Assembly (NCBI GenBank): GCA_024734495.1 | Contig: JALMQS010000426.1 | Coordinates: forward strand, 310,001 to 374,000 | Length of the DNA stretch: 64,000 bases | Direction: 5' to 3' | From: Forficula auricularia | Taxonomy: Eukaryota; Arthropoda; Insecta; Dermaptera; Forficulidae | Shown: positions 22,053-33,253 of the stretch, piece after piece | Numbering within the stretch: the first letter of the stretch is position 1 | Layout: every line of letters begins with the position of its first letter | Translations under genes and position numbers: made by a program | The notes under the pieces: model-generated | The model's database searches: none | What the model was told of the DNA's origin: nothing | Seen by the model: the letters and a program-made list of their open reading frames with translations, nothing else

Positions 22053-22576
22053 ACTTTACCATACAACCTGGCCCCTAAAATTATTTATAATCATGTAGGG
22101 GGGGTTAGTTTTTGCATTTTTATGCTTCTGGTGTCCTACTGATTATGTATACAAAATTTGGTTGAGTTTGCTCAAACGGCCTAGATTTTTAATTTTTAAC
22201 CCCCTTCATCCCCTCCTTAATTTTCGGTCGATATGAACCAAAATCTAATCAGCTCTTAATCTCATGGACCAAAACTACGTGTGAAATTTGGTTTCGATAT
22301 TCACACTAATTTTTGAGCTAGCTCGTCCACAAAAATTTGGTAACGCACAGACTAACTAACAGACAGACTAACAGACATTTTGACAAAACAATTATTATCT
22401 CAAAAAATATAATTTTTTCGATGTTCAATTATTAGAGCTTTTTTGTAGAGCGAAATGCCATGGTTTCGTTCAATTGTTTTAACCAAAATAGTTTCACCAG
22501 TTTTTGAGATATTTAAAAAAAAAGACTTTTTTCATGCACGATTACAATACTTGACCATACCCCTGTATGGTAAAGT
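22053..22576 (+). mobile_element. ACTTTACCATACA inverted-repeat element, copy 1
   Basis: 13-bp inverted ends ACTTTACCATACA (22053) and TGTATGGTAAAGT (ending near 22576) bound a region. It carries the sentence-like block TACAAAATTTGGTTGAG, a run of GACAGAC words, and CGAAATGCCATGG. Related copies lie at 30649-31327 (reverse), 38656-39427 and up to 41740 (reverse). No coding frame is recognised. Confidence 0.65.
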
Positions 22577-23282
22577 AAAAGCGTGGGACACTTTTTCGAA
22601 ATTAATTAAAAGTACATGCTTCTTCGCCCCACATTTTTTGACTTTATGTTTATTATATTATTTTGTACTTTTTAGAAGCGTGTTTTTTAGTTTTTAGTTT
22701 TTTTTTTATTCTACTTATTTAAATGTAGATCGAAAAATTTGTATTCTAATTATCTGAATATAAAGTTTCTTTATTGTATTTTAATACTCTATATATAACT
22801 ATTTATTTTTAAAACATTTTGAATATTTAATACTAAAAAATATTAGTTTAAAATTAGTAGGATTATTTAAATTCATGACCGGATCGATGGGGGTTGTTCG
22901 AGCCTCCTGAGACCAGCCATCTCTGCGCCCCTATTCATAAGCTACAACCCGTTCAATAGCTCTCCAAATAACAATTGGTTTTATTTCTGATTTTCCACAT
23001 TTTTTAATTGGAAGCGCCTAAGCTAGAAAGGTCAAACTTTAATCAAGTCTTCCTTTTGAAAATGCAAACAATTTGACAGCAGATCGAACTTCCTACAATA
23101 TTCTTTGAATTCTCGTGGTATTGTATTAGATGGACAGACAGAAAAAATTATTGAATGGTATTTTTTTTAACATGTGTTTTAATAAAACCTTGCATTTCTG
23201 AATTTTGAATTAAAGCGAAGCTTTCGAAACAATAATTAAATAAAAATTAAAACGGTAAATCACTCGTATCCATAATAAGCAT
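22577..23282. other. foldback arm, then intron sequence
   Basis: 22577-22711 is the right arm of the foldback that starts near 21955. From 22712 on the sequence is A+T-rich with no recognised feature. Confidence 0.45.
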
Positions 23283-23346
23283 TAATTAACAGGAATAGCA
23301 GGGAATTGGACATAAATTAAAAACAGAGTTTTTATTAAATGGGCCA

Positions 23347-23378
23347 GACGTTTCGTCGATTAATTTCGACTTCCTCAG
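23347..23378 (-). ncRNA. hammerhead ribozyme-like motif (left arm)
   Basis: On the - strand: CTGAGGA, one extra A, stem II GTCGA/TCGAC closed by AATTAA, then GAAACGTC. The flanks GAGCCA and TGGCCC give a stem I of four contiguous pairs next to the core. Stem III is reduced to the C-G step between GAAA and UC, the minimal form reported from Penelope-like elements. Confidence 0.6.
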
Positions 23379-23623
23379 TGGCTCATTCTATCACCCTTAT
23401 TCTTTCTTTGTCTGTTTAAAGAGTAGAAACAAGATATTTTTTTTTGTGATAAATTTTGATTAAAGGTTGTTAATTTTTTGATTGTTCAAGTGTGAAAAAG
23501 TTCAAGATTCTTGAGCAATTGAGGCATAAGCAAACAATGTATTGTAGTTTAAATAAAAAAGATTAAAGGATGTTTCGTCGCGTAGTGGAATTGTCTTTTG
23601 ACAAAGAGTGATAGAATGAGCCA

Positions 23624-23655
23624 CTGAGGAAGTCGAAATTAATCGACGAAACGTC
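23624..23655 (+). ncRNA. hammerhead ribozyme-like motif (right arm)
   Basis: Same sequence as the 23347-23378 motif on the + strand, hence in sense orientation in the channel pre-mRNA. Stem I GAGCCA/TGGCCC and the five-pair stem II are intact. Confidence 0.6.
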
Positions 23656-23923
23656 TGGCCCATTCAATAAAAACTCTGTTTTTAATTTTTGTCCAATTCC
23701 CTGCTATTCCTGTTAATTAAAAATTAAAACATTCCATTCTCTGAGTTCATGGTCAATATTTTATTAAAAAAAACCAAATGAAGATTTTATTACATTATTA
23801 AAATTATAATAATACAATCAATTTAAAATCAATTAAATTAATATAGCTGTGTGAATACCATACTTTTCGGAGGGATCGAATGGAAGCTTAGAACATGGAT
23901 TCGAATTCTAAAGTAGGTAAAAC

Positions 23924-24184
23924 CCATGGGGGTAGTTAGTGGGGGGGGGGGGAGGCAGTTCCCCCTACAAAATTCACCCCGCCCCCCCTAGAATAATCGA
24001 AACTCCATTATTACGAGGCATCACTTGTGTATTTCTCATTAAATTATTTCGTTACATAAAAAAATTTGTCATTCCTACTAAAAAGTTAGTTGATCTCTAA
24101 TCGGATTACCGAAATTGAAACCTTGTGGTGGCTAATTAGCTGGCCGGCTGCGCCCCTAGGAAAACTCCCTAACTACCCCAATGG
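23924..24184. mobile_element. MITE with GGGGTAGTTAG ends
   Basis: The ends CCATGGGGGTAGTTAGTGGG and the complement of CCATTGGGGTAGTTAGGGAG bound 261 bp. A G-run is at 23940-23952. The right half recurs at 25680-25785, in the same orientation, without the left half. No target duplication is clear. Confidence 0.65.
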
Positions 24185-24281
24185 TGAAGCCCTTCTGATA
24201 TGTATATTAATTAAACATATCGTAATATTCTTTATACAACTTTTAAATTATTTTTTAACATTCTAATTCTAAAAATAATTT

Positions 24282-24312
<31 letters not shown>

Positions 24313-24316
<4 letters not shown>

Positions 24317-25374
24317 GACTTCAAATAAACTAAATACAACAAATAAAATAATAATAACTCAAAAATAAAATAAAATTCACTAAAAATAATTATCTAATTT
24401 AGTTACAAATAAACGACGAAATTTTTACATGAAATCACTTTTTGAAGTCGGTGCCAAACATATACATTTTATGAATCGAACTCGACGGATCTTACTTGGT
24501 AGGTTTGCCTGGTAAGCTCGCTAGTATAGTTTGTTTAGCACCGACTTCAAAAAGTGATCTCATGTAAAAATTTCCTCGTTTAGTTGTAACTAAATTAGAT
24601 AATTATTTTATACTTTTAGTGCATTTTATTTGATATTTGAGTTATTAATTTATTTGTTGCAATTTAATTTTTTTTGAACTCGGTTTTATTTTTGTTTATA
24701 AAAATTATTTTTATTTTTATTTTTTTAGTGATGTTATTAATAGTGACTTAAGATAATATTTTGAATGCATCTCGTAAGAGAAAGCCTCGGGCGAATGAAT
24801 CAAAAAATGATAAAAAAATTCAATTCATAAATAGAGAAATTATCTCGAAACGTTTGCGGGTTTTAAATTAATGTTTTAAGATTTTTTTTATAAAAGATTT
24901 TATTTATTATAATTTCGATTATTTGCTCATAAGAATTAGAGATTTACGTTATTTCCTCATTGATCATATCATCAGAACTTGACCAAATTAATATGGGACC
25001 ACCCCTAAGGTACCCCCTTTCCAATAAAAAAGGAATCATCGAAATTGGTCCACTTGGCAAAAAGTTCTCTCTGAACATACGTAAAATAAATAAATAAATA
25101 AATAGTTAAGTATCTTGACTACCTTGTAGCTATACTGATCCAAACGCAGAAAAATCATTAAAATCGGTCATAAACAAAGAAGTTATGCGCTACAATACAT
25201 AACAAAAAAGGTCCAATACCAATGAAAAATATAACGGGACCAATCGAAAACTATGCTGAACCCAATGCAAAAAAATCATCAAAATCGGTTCATAATTGGC
25301 GAAGAAATCAGGTAACATAAACACAAAAAAAAATCACTCGAATTGATAACCTCCTCCTTTTTTGAAGTCGGTTA
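24313..25374 (-). mobile_element. AACCGACTTC palindromic repeat, copy D (reversed)
   Basis: Reverse orientation. The unique half (24700-25374) ends with TTTTTGAAGTCGGTT on the + strand and the palindromic half lies at 24313-24690. An A-run of over 30 bp abuts the left end (24283-24314). Confidence 0.8.
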
Positions 25375-25380
25375 AAAATT

Positions 25381-25497
25381 ATCAAGAAAGAATTTAAATT
25401 TTAAGATCAAAATCCAGATATTAGTAGAAAATATTTTTACATTGAATGTCTACTAAAATCTGGATTTTTAACTTAAAATTTAAATTCTTTCTTGATA
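25381..25497. repeat. short perfect hairpin element
   Basis: ATCAAGAAAGAATTTAAATT at 25381 faces its complement ending at 25497, with GATTTTAGTAGA-type blocks also paired. The 117-bp hairpin resembles the outer arms of the tRNA-like palindrome at 61437-61670. Confidence 0.75.
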
Positions 25498-26024
25498 TCT
25501 ATCGATAAAGTAACAAATTATATGAATATAGAATCTCACAATTTAATATGATGGCCAATTATTCAATCCTTTATATCTCTATAATTATTAGTTTTTATTT
25601 ATTTAATTTTTAATATAATAAAAAAATGATTAAATTATCTTTTATTTAATAAAATTTTGTTAATTTGTCAATTCATCTCAAAAGTTAGTTAATCCTAATC
25701 GGATTATCAAAATTGAAATCTTGTGATGGCAAATCAGCTGGCCGGTTGACCCCCTAGGAAATCTCCTTAACTACTCCAATGCTTGTATAGCGTTTTACGT
25801 CTCTGAAGTAACCTTTCCCGAATGTCTAGTTTTGGAAGTTCCTTCTTCAGAGACTATACTTCCTAAGTATTTAAATAAATAAGTTAATTAAATAACAAAA
25901 TAAATTTTAGCTTATTGAGCGTAGCGAGTTTTGAAAGTATTTTCATTTTTTTTTTTGCAATTTAAAAAATTTAATCTCATATAATTCTTTTAAAAAATAT
26001 TCCAACCTGATTATTTTTTGAACG
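25498..26024. other. intron sequence with a MITE half
   Basis: 25680-25785 matches the right half of the MITE at 23924-24184. The rest is A+T-rich with nothing recognised. Confidence 0.45.
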
Positions 26025-26297
26025 ATCTATATTTAAGGTAGTTCTTTCACAAATGCAAAAATTCAAGAAGACTTCGAAACTTTGAATATTAGTCATTAAA
26101 AGCATAATAAACACACTGATAAAATTTGAAGACGATTTACCACACCAAACATGAAATAATTGCGATTAAAAATGAATTTTTTAGATATGGTAGATAGGGA
26201 AAGGGTGGGAAAATGATCATTATTTTATTTTTTTTCATTGAAGTACTTTCACCATCTTGATGAAAAACTAATATTTGTTAGAATAATATATTCGGGG

Positions 26298-26876
26298 TTT
26301 TTTTTTTTTTTTTTTATTTATAATTTATTTACAATCAACCATTTGAACAGGTTTTAAGTAAATTTGATAAAATTGATTAACAAACACACATACACAATAC
26401 TTTGTCATTTATACACATGAAAGGGAAGTCTTCCATCGAAGTCACCCTTAATTGAATTTATTAGTCCAGTTGTGCAGAATGGCGCGCTCCTCGGTGTCTA
26501 GAATATGATTTTTCTTAAGTCTCCTAGTTAATTGACTATTGTCCAGGAGATTGATGGCTGATATATTTGAATGGTTTTCGAGTTTTTTAATATGTTTGTT
26601 GTACGAGTCCAGGATTACCTTTCTAACAGAAGGGACAATAAGGTCACTATGCAGACTTTCGTTTGTGCAGTACCAAGGCGCATTCGCAATACCTCTTAAT
26701 ATTTTTGATTGTATTCTTTGGATTTTACTGATGTTGGACTCACTAGCAGTTCCCCAGGTTTGACACGAATATGACCATATTGGTTTGAGAATTGATTTAA
26801 TATAAAAAAAACATATTTGGGCGATTATTTTTAGTGGAGGTGATAAAATATCAATGGCTTGGAAACGATCCATTCA
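26298..26876 (-). pseudogene. Jockey-clade LINE 3' end
   Basis: The - strand frame of about 141 residues is a clear Jockey-type ORF2 C-terminus. It has SILKPIWSYSCQTWGTASES, then IQRIQSKILRGIANAPWYC, TNESLHSDLIVPSV and a basic tail SQLTRRLKKNHILD. It is followed by a short 3' UTR and a poly-A tract of 18 (poly-T at 26298-26315 on +). The catalytic reverse-transcriptase motifs are upstream and missing, so it is 5'-truncated and inactive. Confidence 0.9.
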
Positions 26877-26907
26877 TAAATAGAAAGTAGTAGTGTAAAA
26901 TGTACAG

Positions 26908-27646
26908 CGAGAGGTGATCCGCGATTGGAAGTAGGTGTACGCCTCTTTGGAAGTATTTTGGAAGTACTTGGAAATATTTAGAAGTACTTGGGAATATTTA
27001 GAAGTACTTGGAAATATTTGAAAGTACTTGGGAATATTTGGAAGTACTTGGAATATTTGAAAGTACTTGGAAATATTTGGAAGTACTTGGAAATGTTTGG
27101 AAGTACTTGGAAATATTTGGAATTACTTGGAAATATTTGGAATACTTGGAAATGTTTGGAAGTACTTGGAAATATTTGGAATTACTTGGAAATTTTTGAA
27201 ATTACTTGGGAATATTTGGAATACTTGGAAATATTTGGAAGTACTTGGAAATATTTGGAATTACTTGGAAATATTTGGAATTACTTGGAAATATTTGGAA
27301 TACTTGGAAATGTTTAGAAGTACTTGGAAATATTTGGAATTACTTGGAAATATTTGAAATTACTTGGGAATATTTGGAATACTTGGAAATATTTGGAACT
27401 ACTTGGAAATATTTGGAAGTACTTGGAAATGTTTGGAAGTACTTGGAAATGTTTGGAAGTACTTGGAAATATTTGGAATTACTTGGAAATATTTGGAATA
27501 CTTGGAAATGTTTGGAAGTACTTGGAAATATTTGGAATTACTTGGAAATATTTGGAATACTTGGAAATATTTGGAACTACTTGGAAATATTTGGAAGTAC
27601 AAGTGGAAGTAGGTGTCCAGCATATTAGGTCGCTGTTCACCCCTCG
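26908..27646. mobile_element. minisatellite MITE, copy 2
   Basis: A 739-bp element between CGAGAGGTGATCCGCGA and a right end of TTCACCCCTCG. The direct repeat TGTACAG (26901-26907, 27647-27653) abuts both ends. The interior is about 34 units of a 20-bp repeat (on + TTTGGAAGTACTTGGAAATA). Some units are 15 bp, giving the TGGAATACTTGG variants. It lies in reverse orientation to copies 1, 3 and 4. The matching repeat at 1835-2380 lacks it. Confidence 0.9.
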
Positions 27647-27780
27647 TGTACAGTCATGTTAAAAAAAAACATAACCTAAAATTTTAACACCGTCAATATT
27701 TATAAAGTGGTTACTAGGCTAAAACTTTTTGTGTGGATTGTCGCAAAAGAACCTCCTTAATGTTCAGCAACTATTTTTAA

Positions 27781-28444
27781 AATTTTCTAGCTGGAAATTA
27801 AATCCCAGATTAACTTTTCGCTAGTCTAAAAAAAAAAAAAAAAAAAGGAATCCTTATTTATAAATAAGGATGTTGTGTTTTTGCATTTCCAATTTCTTAT
27901 TTCATTTAAAAATGTAATTCGCTTTCGGAATAATGACATCTCTTTATAAGAATAAATCAAAGAGGGCACATTCTTTGATTTCTTTTTATAAATTGAACAA
28001 CTCTGCTACTCTGCAAAAAAAAATCTTTTTAATTTTATTCTAAGGATGTCTCCATAAGCAATCCAAAGCGTACGTCGACATCTTGTTATTTCTTTCTTTG
28101 TTTCAAGTTAGCTTTTATATCAATTTCATTCTTTATTTTAGTTTAGTGAGTTTCAAGTTACAATCGGATTATAGAGACGTTATACAGATGAGCTCTTTTG
28201 ATTTGATTTCTTTTGCTCCATTCTTACTTAACTGCTGCCTCAATCGAAAAATGTTTCTCTTCATTATTGAAATGTAATCTGATCTGCGAATTTCGACATT
28301 CAATTCTTTCCAAATTGGATGGCACTTTGTGAAAAATGGTTAGCAATATTATTGTCGTTAATTTCAAAGTGGCTATTTAACCTTAGATATTTGATATCTT
28401 GTTTAATTTTACTATATAGTATTAAATGTGTTTAATAATTTTTT
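27781..28444. other. intron sequence with Penelope-like family 1 fragment
   Basis: 27950-28030 carries AATCAAAGAGG, TGATTTCTTTTTATAAATTG and CAACTCTGCTACTCT from the family 1 3' part, without the ribozyme-like core. Otherwise A+T-rich. Confidence 0.5.
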
Positions 28445-28455
28445 AATAATTACTT

Positions 28456-28651
28456 TTTTTTTTTTATTTATTGTCACCGGGAACAAAGCCCATTTAGTCA
28501 GCATATCAGTAAAGTGTTAGTAGGGTTAGTGAAGGAGCCGAGTTTTAGCCGGTAGAAATTGTATATGCTAGCCCGCCATCCCGCTCCAACATCGTCATCA
28601 TCGATGCCGAAGCGGGGGCATCGCGTTAACCAGCTCGGCTAGCCCGACTCC
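28456..28651 (-). mobile_element. tRNA-derived SINE with target duplication
   Basis: On the - strand the element begins GGAGTCGGGCTAGCCGAGCTGG, in which TAGCCGAGCTGG is an exact pol III A box. A G/C-rich body follows, with GAGCGGGATGGCGGG near the expected B-box position. It ends in an A-rich tail (poly-T at 28455-28467 on +). The direct repeat AATAATTACTT flanks it at 28445-28455 and 28652-28662. The length, A box, A-tail and 11-bp duplication together support a SINE insertion. The B box is degenerate. Confidence 0.85.
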
Positions 28652-28662
28652 AATAATTACTT

Positions 28663-29939
28663 AAATACTGGAAAAAAGCGCCGATTTCCAATTTTCATGT
28701 TCGTAAATTCAGTGGAATTCTGCATTACCTTTATAAATCACTTGTCTTATAAACTTACTATAATAGAATTTTGTTATAGACCCAGTTATCCATTTTCAAA
28801 ATTATAGTTTTTCAATATTTTTTCCCCCTTACGAAATATGATTTCCTATTCTTTTTTATAGGATCTAATATATTTTTCTATAATATCTAACTATTATATT
28901 TCTCATATATTTCATATTCCTTACAAAATTTAGCATTTTTTTACATCACACCTAGAAGGATGCATTTTATGATTCTCAAGGTCGCAAGTTTCCCACCACT
29001 GGTCTGGTCTGATGATTCGTTACATACAATACATACATATACACCAGTGGGCGGTGACTTTTCAACCAGGGGGTGCTCTCCTCATAATAAACCTTTTTTT
29101 TTAATTTAATTTTATTCTTCGCTCTTTTTGCAAAATTTATCGTTAGAATTTGTAGTTATTTTTTTCAAAAACAATAAAATATTTTATCAATTAATATTTA
29201 AACAGAGCGGATAATCTATATTCACTTCAGCTTCTTCTGGTGATATATCAATTCTTTTCATAGTTGAAAACTGACTGACACGCTCGTAGAATGCATAATG
29301 CAAATTAAATGAATTAAATCACCCAGAAATTTAAACATTTTCTCATTGTACTTTAAAATGTCCGAAACGCAGAGAAAAATATTTTTAAACTGTGATTTTT
29401 TTCTCTTTATGTGTCTGAATTCCGATACTTACGCTAACCCAAAAATGGAAAGTTAAACATTTCTTACATAGTACCTACTGATTAGATTTTGCGATATCTG
29501 GTTCAAAATGCAGAAAATATTTTTTGAATTATTCTATTGAGATTTTAAGACGATGTTATGGTATAGCCACAAAATGAACAATTTATATTTAAGTTTATTA
29601 ATCATTACCAGGGCAGCTCTAGTGTAGCGAGTCTTCACTTTTTACACGATTTATATATATATAAATGGGGGGGAATCTTCCAAAGACGTAATGATGGATT
29701 TTTACCCCCTAAACCTAACCCGTCCATTCAGCCTTATTTCCTTTCCACGGAACCGCAATTAAGCATTTATGCACTTTATATTAACTTCACCTGTATGTAT
29801 GTATGTATGTATGTATGTATTTATCTATGTATCAATGTGACTTTTGTTTTGTTAAATTCCGCAAACATTTCTCCATAAAAAAATAATTGTTTACCTACTC
29901 AATTTAAATAAAATTATTTAATTAAAAATACATTTCATT
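28663..29939. other. intron sequence with GTAT microsatellite and old repeats
   Basis: 29792-29820 is a (GTAT)n run of about seven units. 29045-29085 matches a fragment near 19000. A short - strand frame near 29220-29290 looks coding-like but cannot be assigned. Otherwise A+T-rich. Confidence 0.45.
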
Positions 29940-30180
29940 CTGTTAAATTCAGCAAACTTTTCTCTAAAAAAATAATTAATACTAAAAAGTAAAAAAACAA
30001 ATTATATTTAAAAAAAACTAAAAAACACCCTTCTAAAAAATACAAAATAATGTAATACTTAATCAAAAAGTGTGGGGCGCAGAAACATGTACTTTTAATT
30101 AATTTCGATAAAGTGTCCCACGCTTTTTGATTAAGTATTACATTATATTGTACTTTGTAGAAGCGTATTTTTTAGATTTC
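29940..30180. mobile_element. palindromic derivative of the foldback at 21955-22711
   Basis: Contains AAATTCAGCAAACTTTTCTCT, the LINE empty site. Then come ACACCCTTCTAAAAAATACA and GTAATACTTAATCAAAAAG-type arms facing each other around 30100. It is a shortened copy without the ACTTTACCATACA core. Confidence 0.6.
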
Positions 30181-30648
30181 TTAAAAAATAATTTATAATT
30201 TAATGTGCGGGTGAGCGATTCTTTCATTAGAATCTGATGGATGGAAATAATTTCAAAGATCGCGGATTGAATGATCTCTTTTTCTTTAGTTCTAAATGGT
30301 ATAGCAAAGATGACAAATACAAGTTCAAACCTGTTTCAGACTATTAGAGTTTAATTTCTTAATTTCTATTATACTAGGAATGGCCTTTTGCGCTCGGACC
30401 AAAACGATACTCATTATAGAGAGAGAGAATATTAAATTGGACTTCATTAAAGCAAATATTCTTGCCCAACCATCTTTTAGTTCATCTTTCAAGATTAATT
30501 TTTTTAATTCAATTTATAGATTTTAAATTAAAATCATGGGACGAGTACAACAGTACATGTAAATTAATTCACTTTTTAACCTTATAAAATCAAAGTATTT
30601 TTCACAAGATAGCTGAAGTGATTAAAATAGGAAATCTGGAATATTTTT
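30181..30648. other. intron sequence, no recognised feature
   Basis: A+T-rich; a block near 30385-30430 matches 10900-10945 in reverse. Confidence 0.4.
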
Positions 30649-31327
30649 ACTTTACCATACAGGGTATGGTCAAGTATAGTAATCGTGCATGAAAAAAGTG
30701 GTTTTTTTCCTTCTTTTTTTCGAAATATCTCAAAAACGGTTGAAACTATTTCGATTAAAAAAAGTGAGCGAAACCATGGCATTTCGCTCTACAAAAAAGC
30801 CCTAATAAGTGAACATCGAAAAAATTATATTTTTCGAGATAATAGTTTTTTTGTCAAAATGTCTGTTAGTCTGTCTGTTAGTCTGTGCGTTACCAAATTT
30901 TGTGGACGAGCTAGCTCAAAAACTAATGTGAATATCGAAACCAAATTTCACAGGTAGTTTAGGTAGTTTAGTTGAGATTAAGAGCTGATTAGATTTTGGT
31001 GCATATCGACCCAAAATTAAGGGGGGTGGAGGGGGGTTAAAAATTAAAAGTCTAGGTCGTTTGAGCAAACTCAACCAAATTTTGTATACATAATCAGTGG
31101 ACCCCCAGAAGCCTAAAAATGCAAAAACTAACCTCCCGAAATGGGGGGGAGGGTCAAAAAATGAAAATCTTTGCCATTTACCAAACTCAACCAAATTTTG
31201 TATAGATAATCAGTGGGTCCCAGGAGTCTAAAAATGCGAAAACTAACCCCCCCCCCTTCCCTACATGATTATAAATAATTTTATTAAATATTAAATATAG
31301 GTGAGGGGCCAGGTTGTATGGTAAAGT
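30649..31327 (-). mobile_element. ACTTTACCATACA inverted-repeat element, copy 2 (reversed)
   Basis: ACTTTACCATACA at 30649 and TGTATGGTAAAGT ending at 31327 bound a reversed copy. It shares the CGAAATGCCATGG-type block, the GTCTGT run, and two copies of CAACCAAATTTTGTATA at about 31071 and 31187. Confidence 0.7.
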
Positions 31328-31899
31328 CAAGTGGATGGCCACATCAGAACACGTCAGCTTATTTTCATTTTCTTTAAATTTGCTAACTTTAAAAAGTTCC
31401 GTAAATTTTAAATTTTATCTAACTTTAAATGAATTGATTGTATAGTATTTATGGAAAGTATTTTTTAAATTTTACAAATTTTTAAATATAACACGGATGA
31501 AAATACTTTTCACATTTTAGAATTTGGGGATGCGCCGTATCCACAGCATCTATGGACCGCACTCCACTGGTATACACATAGAGTACATACACACAATGTT
31601 ATATAAAAACAAAACAAACAAAAAAACACTTTTTTAACTCTGAGGACCTCAAAACATTGAAATCTCTGAAAATACATATCAACTTTGCTTTCTATTCAGA
31701 TTCAGGGGATATTTTATGCATATTTAATTTTTTACTTTATAAAAGAATCCAAAATTACCCTACAGGTGTTATCTATGGAATATAGCTCACTTTACTTCCC
31801 TGGCCATAATAGAACCTGTATTATCGATTCTAGCATAGTGTGTCTTCTGACTAGTTAAATTTTGTTGAGGGAGAATGGTGTAGGTTCTTGGTGAAACAT
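31328..31899. other. intron sequence with repeat fragment
   Basis: 31328-31375 is shared flank of the preceding family (ATGGCCACATCAGAACACG). 31510-31575 (GGGGATGCGCCGTATCC, then ATGGACCGCACTCCACTGG) recurs near 16432 and 35245. Otherwise nothing recognised. Confidence 0.45.
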
Positions 31900-32430
31900 A
31901 TTAAATAAAGCAAAGAAAATTTTTGAAAAATTATTTTTAGAAACTTTTTAAAATTTAAAATATAAAATACTAGGTAGGTTTCTCATAAATAAAAGATCAG
32001 ATGCTTGTTTAGCACGACTCAATATATATTTCGGCTTATAACCCGAAATATATATCGTCGGTTTAGAGTGTAAACCTGCTATCTCTATTTTTTATCATAT
32101 GACATATTAATACCGTTCGAAAGTTAAAGAAATGCACCATCGTCCAAGTAAAACTGCTACTTAAAATTACGATCGTAAGTTGTAGAAAAAAAATGTGAAA
32201 AATATTTTTTTACATAACAACAATATTAAATTTTGTTTGTTTTTTCTCTCCCCTGTAAAATTTCCTTGTTGTGAGTTAGCAGGTTTACTCTCGAAGGCGA
32301 CGATATAATGCGTCGTGCTAATCAAGCATCTGATATTTTATTTATGTGAAACCTACCTAGTATTTTATATTTAAAATTTTAAAAAGTTTCTAAAAAATAT
32401 TTTTCAAACATTTTCTTTACTTTGACTAGT
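31900..32430. mobile_element. foldback element, about 530 bp
   Basis: Inverted arms at about 31900-32055 and 32280-32430 share TAGGTAGGTTTC, ATACTAGGTAGG, CAGATGCTTG and AGCACGAC blocks. The inner part has AACCCGAAATATATATCGTCG. No coding capacity. Confidence 0.6.
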
Positions 32431-32439
32431 TAAAGTAAA

Positions 32440-32720
32440 TAATAGGGAGTAAAGCTTCATAAGCTTCATTTATAAGAAAAAAGCCATTTTCAAATCCTCG
32501 CTATTCTTTCACTGTCAAATTAGACACAATCGAACAAACATCACCAACTCGTCTATCTCTATGACTTCTAGAGACTGAATTGGTCTTTCTCGCGACCTAC
32601 AACCTTCAATCCCTCAAGATCCACATACATAGCACCTTCGACTCTAACCTTACCCCTATCTTTCTTTCAAGGGTCAATCCTGACATATAGGTGTTTCAAC
32701 CTTGTGAGAATGAAAATAAA
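32440..32720 (+). pseudogene. LINE C-terminal remnant
   Basis: A broken + strand frame resembles the tail of LINE ORF2: NPRYSFTVKLDTIEQTSP, then FLATYNLQSLKIHIHS and LTPISFF. The order of a Phe/Val-Leu start, a YNLQ(S/T)LK block and an HIHS/HRHL block is shared with the LINE remnants at 49890 and 63360. Stops interrupt it. Confidence 0.5.
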
Positions 32721-33250
32721 ATTTTTAATTTATATTCTTATAGTTCTTTATAATGTTGATATTGAATGTTCGATTTGATTATAAACAAGGAAATGATTAA
32801 ATCAAGTTCATTTTTTACTATAACCCAGAAATTATTTATTTTTCTTGTTTAACACTTTCTTGGATCACTATCGTTAAATAAAAAAATCTTAACTTTGAAT
32901 TTTGTTACGAAAACAAGATCGCCATTATTAGATCTCGAACCCACTTGTTTATTTGTTGTATTGTGATTTAAAAAATTCAGTTAAGGCAGATCGGGTCTTC
33001 TTTGGAGACAATATATGTCAGCGCTCCATAGAAATGATTGAACGCACCTGCGTGGAGATTGACTTTCCTCTGGATGTTTGCCAAGCAATTGAAACCTATT
33101 AAATGCTTGAACAAAACTTGAAGATTTTCTGTATCTTTCAACATAAAAATAAACTTTTTTTTAGTTGAGCTGCATTATTTACCATTGAAATATCCGATAA
33201 CTTTTTCTGTGTATTTAAAAAAAAGTAGTTTCTATAACCTTATAGAGTGA
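32721..33250. other. intron sequence, no recognised feature
   Basis: A+T-rich; nothing supported. Confidence 0.4.
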
Positions 33251-33253
33251 TTA

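Larger units (their letters stand above)
23283..23718. mobile_element. foldback element with paired hammerhead-like motifs
   Basis: Inverted arms 23283-23400 and 23600-23718 share TAATTAACAGGAATAGCAGG, AAAAACAGAGTTTTTATT and the ribozyme-like core. The loop between them is unique A+T-rich sequence. The arms are over 100 bp and nearly identical, suggesting recent formation. Like the other pairs in this window, it looks like two Penelope-like terminal repeats head to head. Confidence 0.75.
26025..27780 (-). repeat. dispersed repeat copy with Jockey and MITE insertions
   Basis: The parts 26025-26297 and 27647-27780 match 1835-2380 in reverse complement. Between them lie Jockey sequence with a poly-A tail and the minisatellite MITE. 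The shared Jockey border suggests the repeat was copied after the Jockey insertion. Confidence 0.7.

Noticed and set aside
21266..22066. Treating the whole 266-codon frame as LINE protein
   Set aside because: The LINE ends at the target duplication at 21894. The first 58 or so residues come from the host repeat and only the part below 21893 is LINE.
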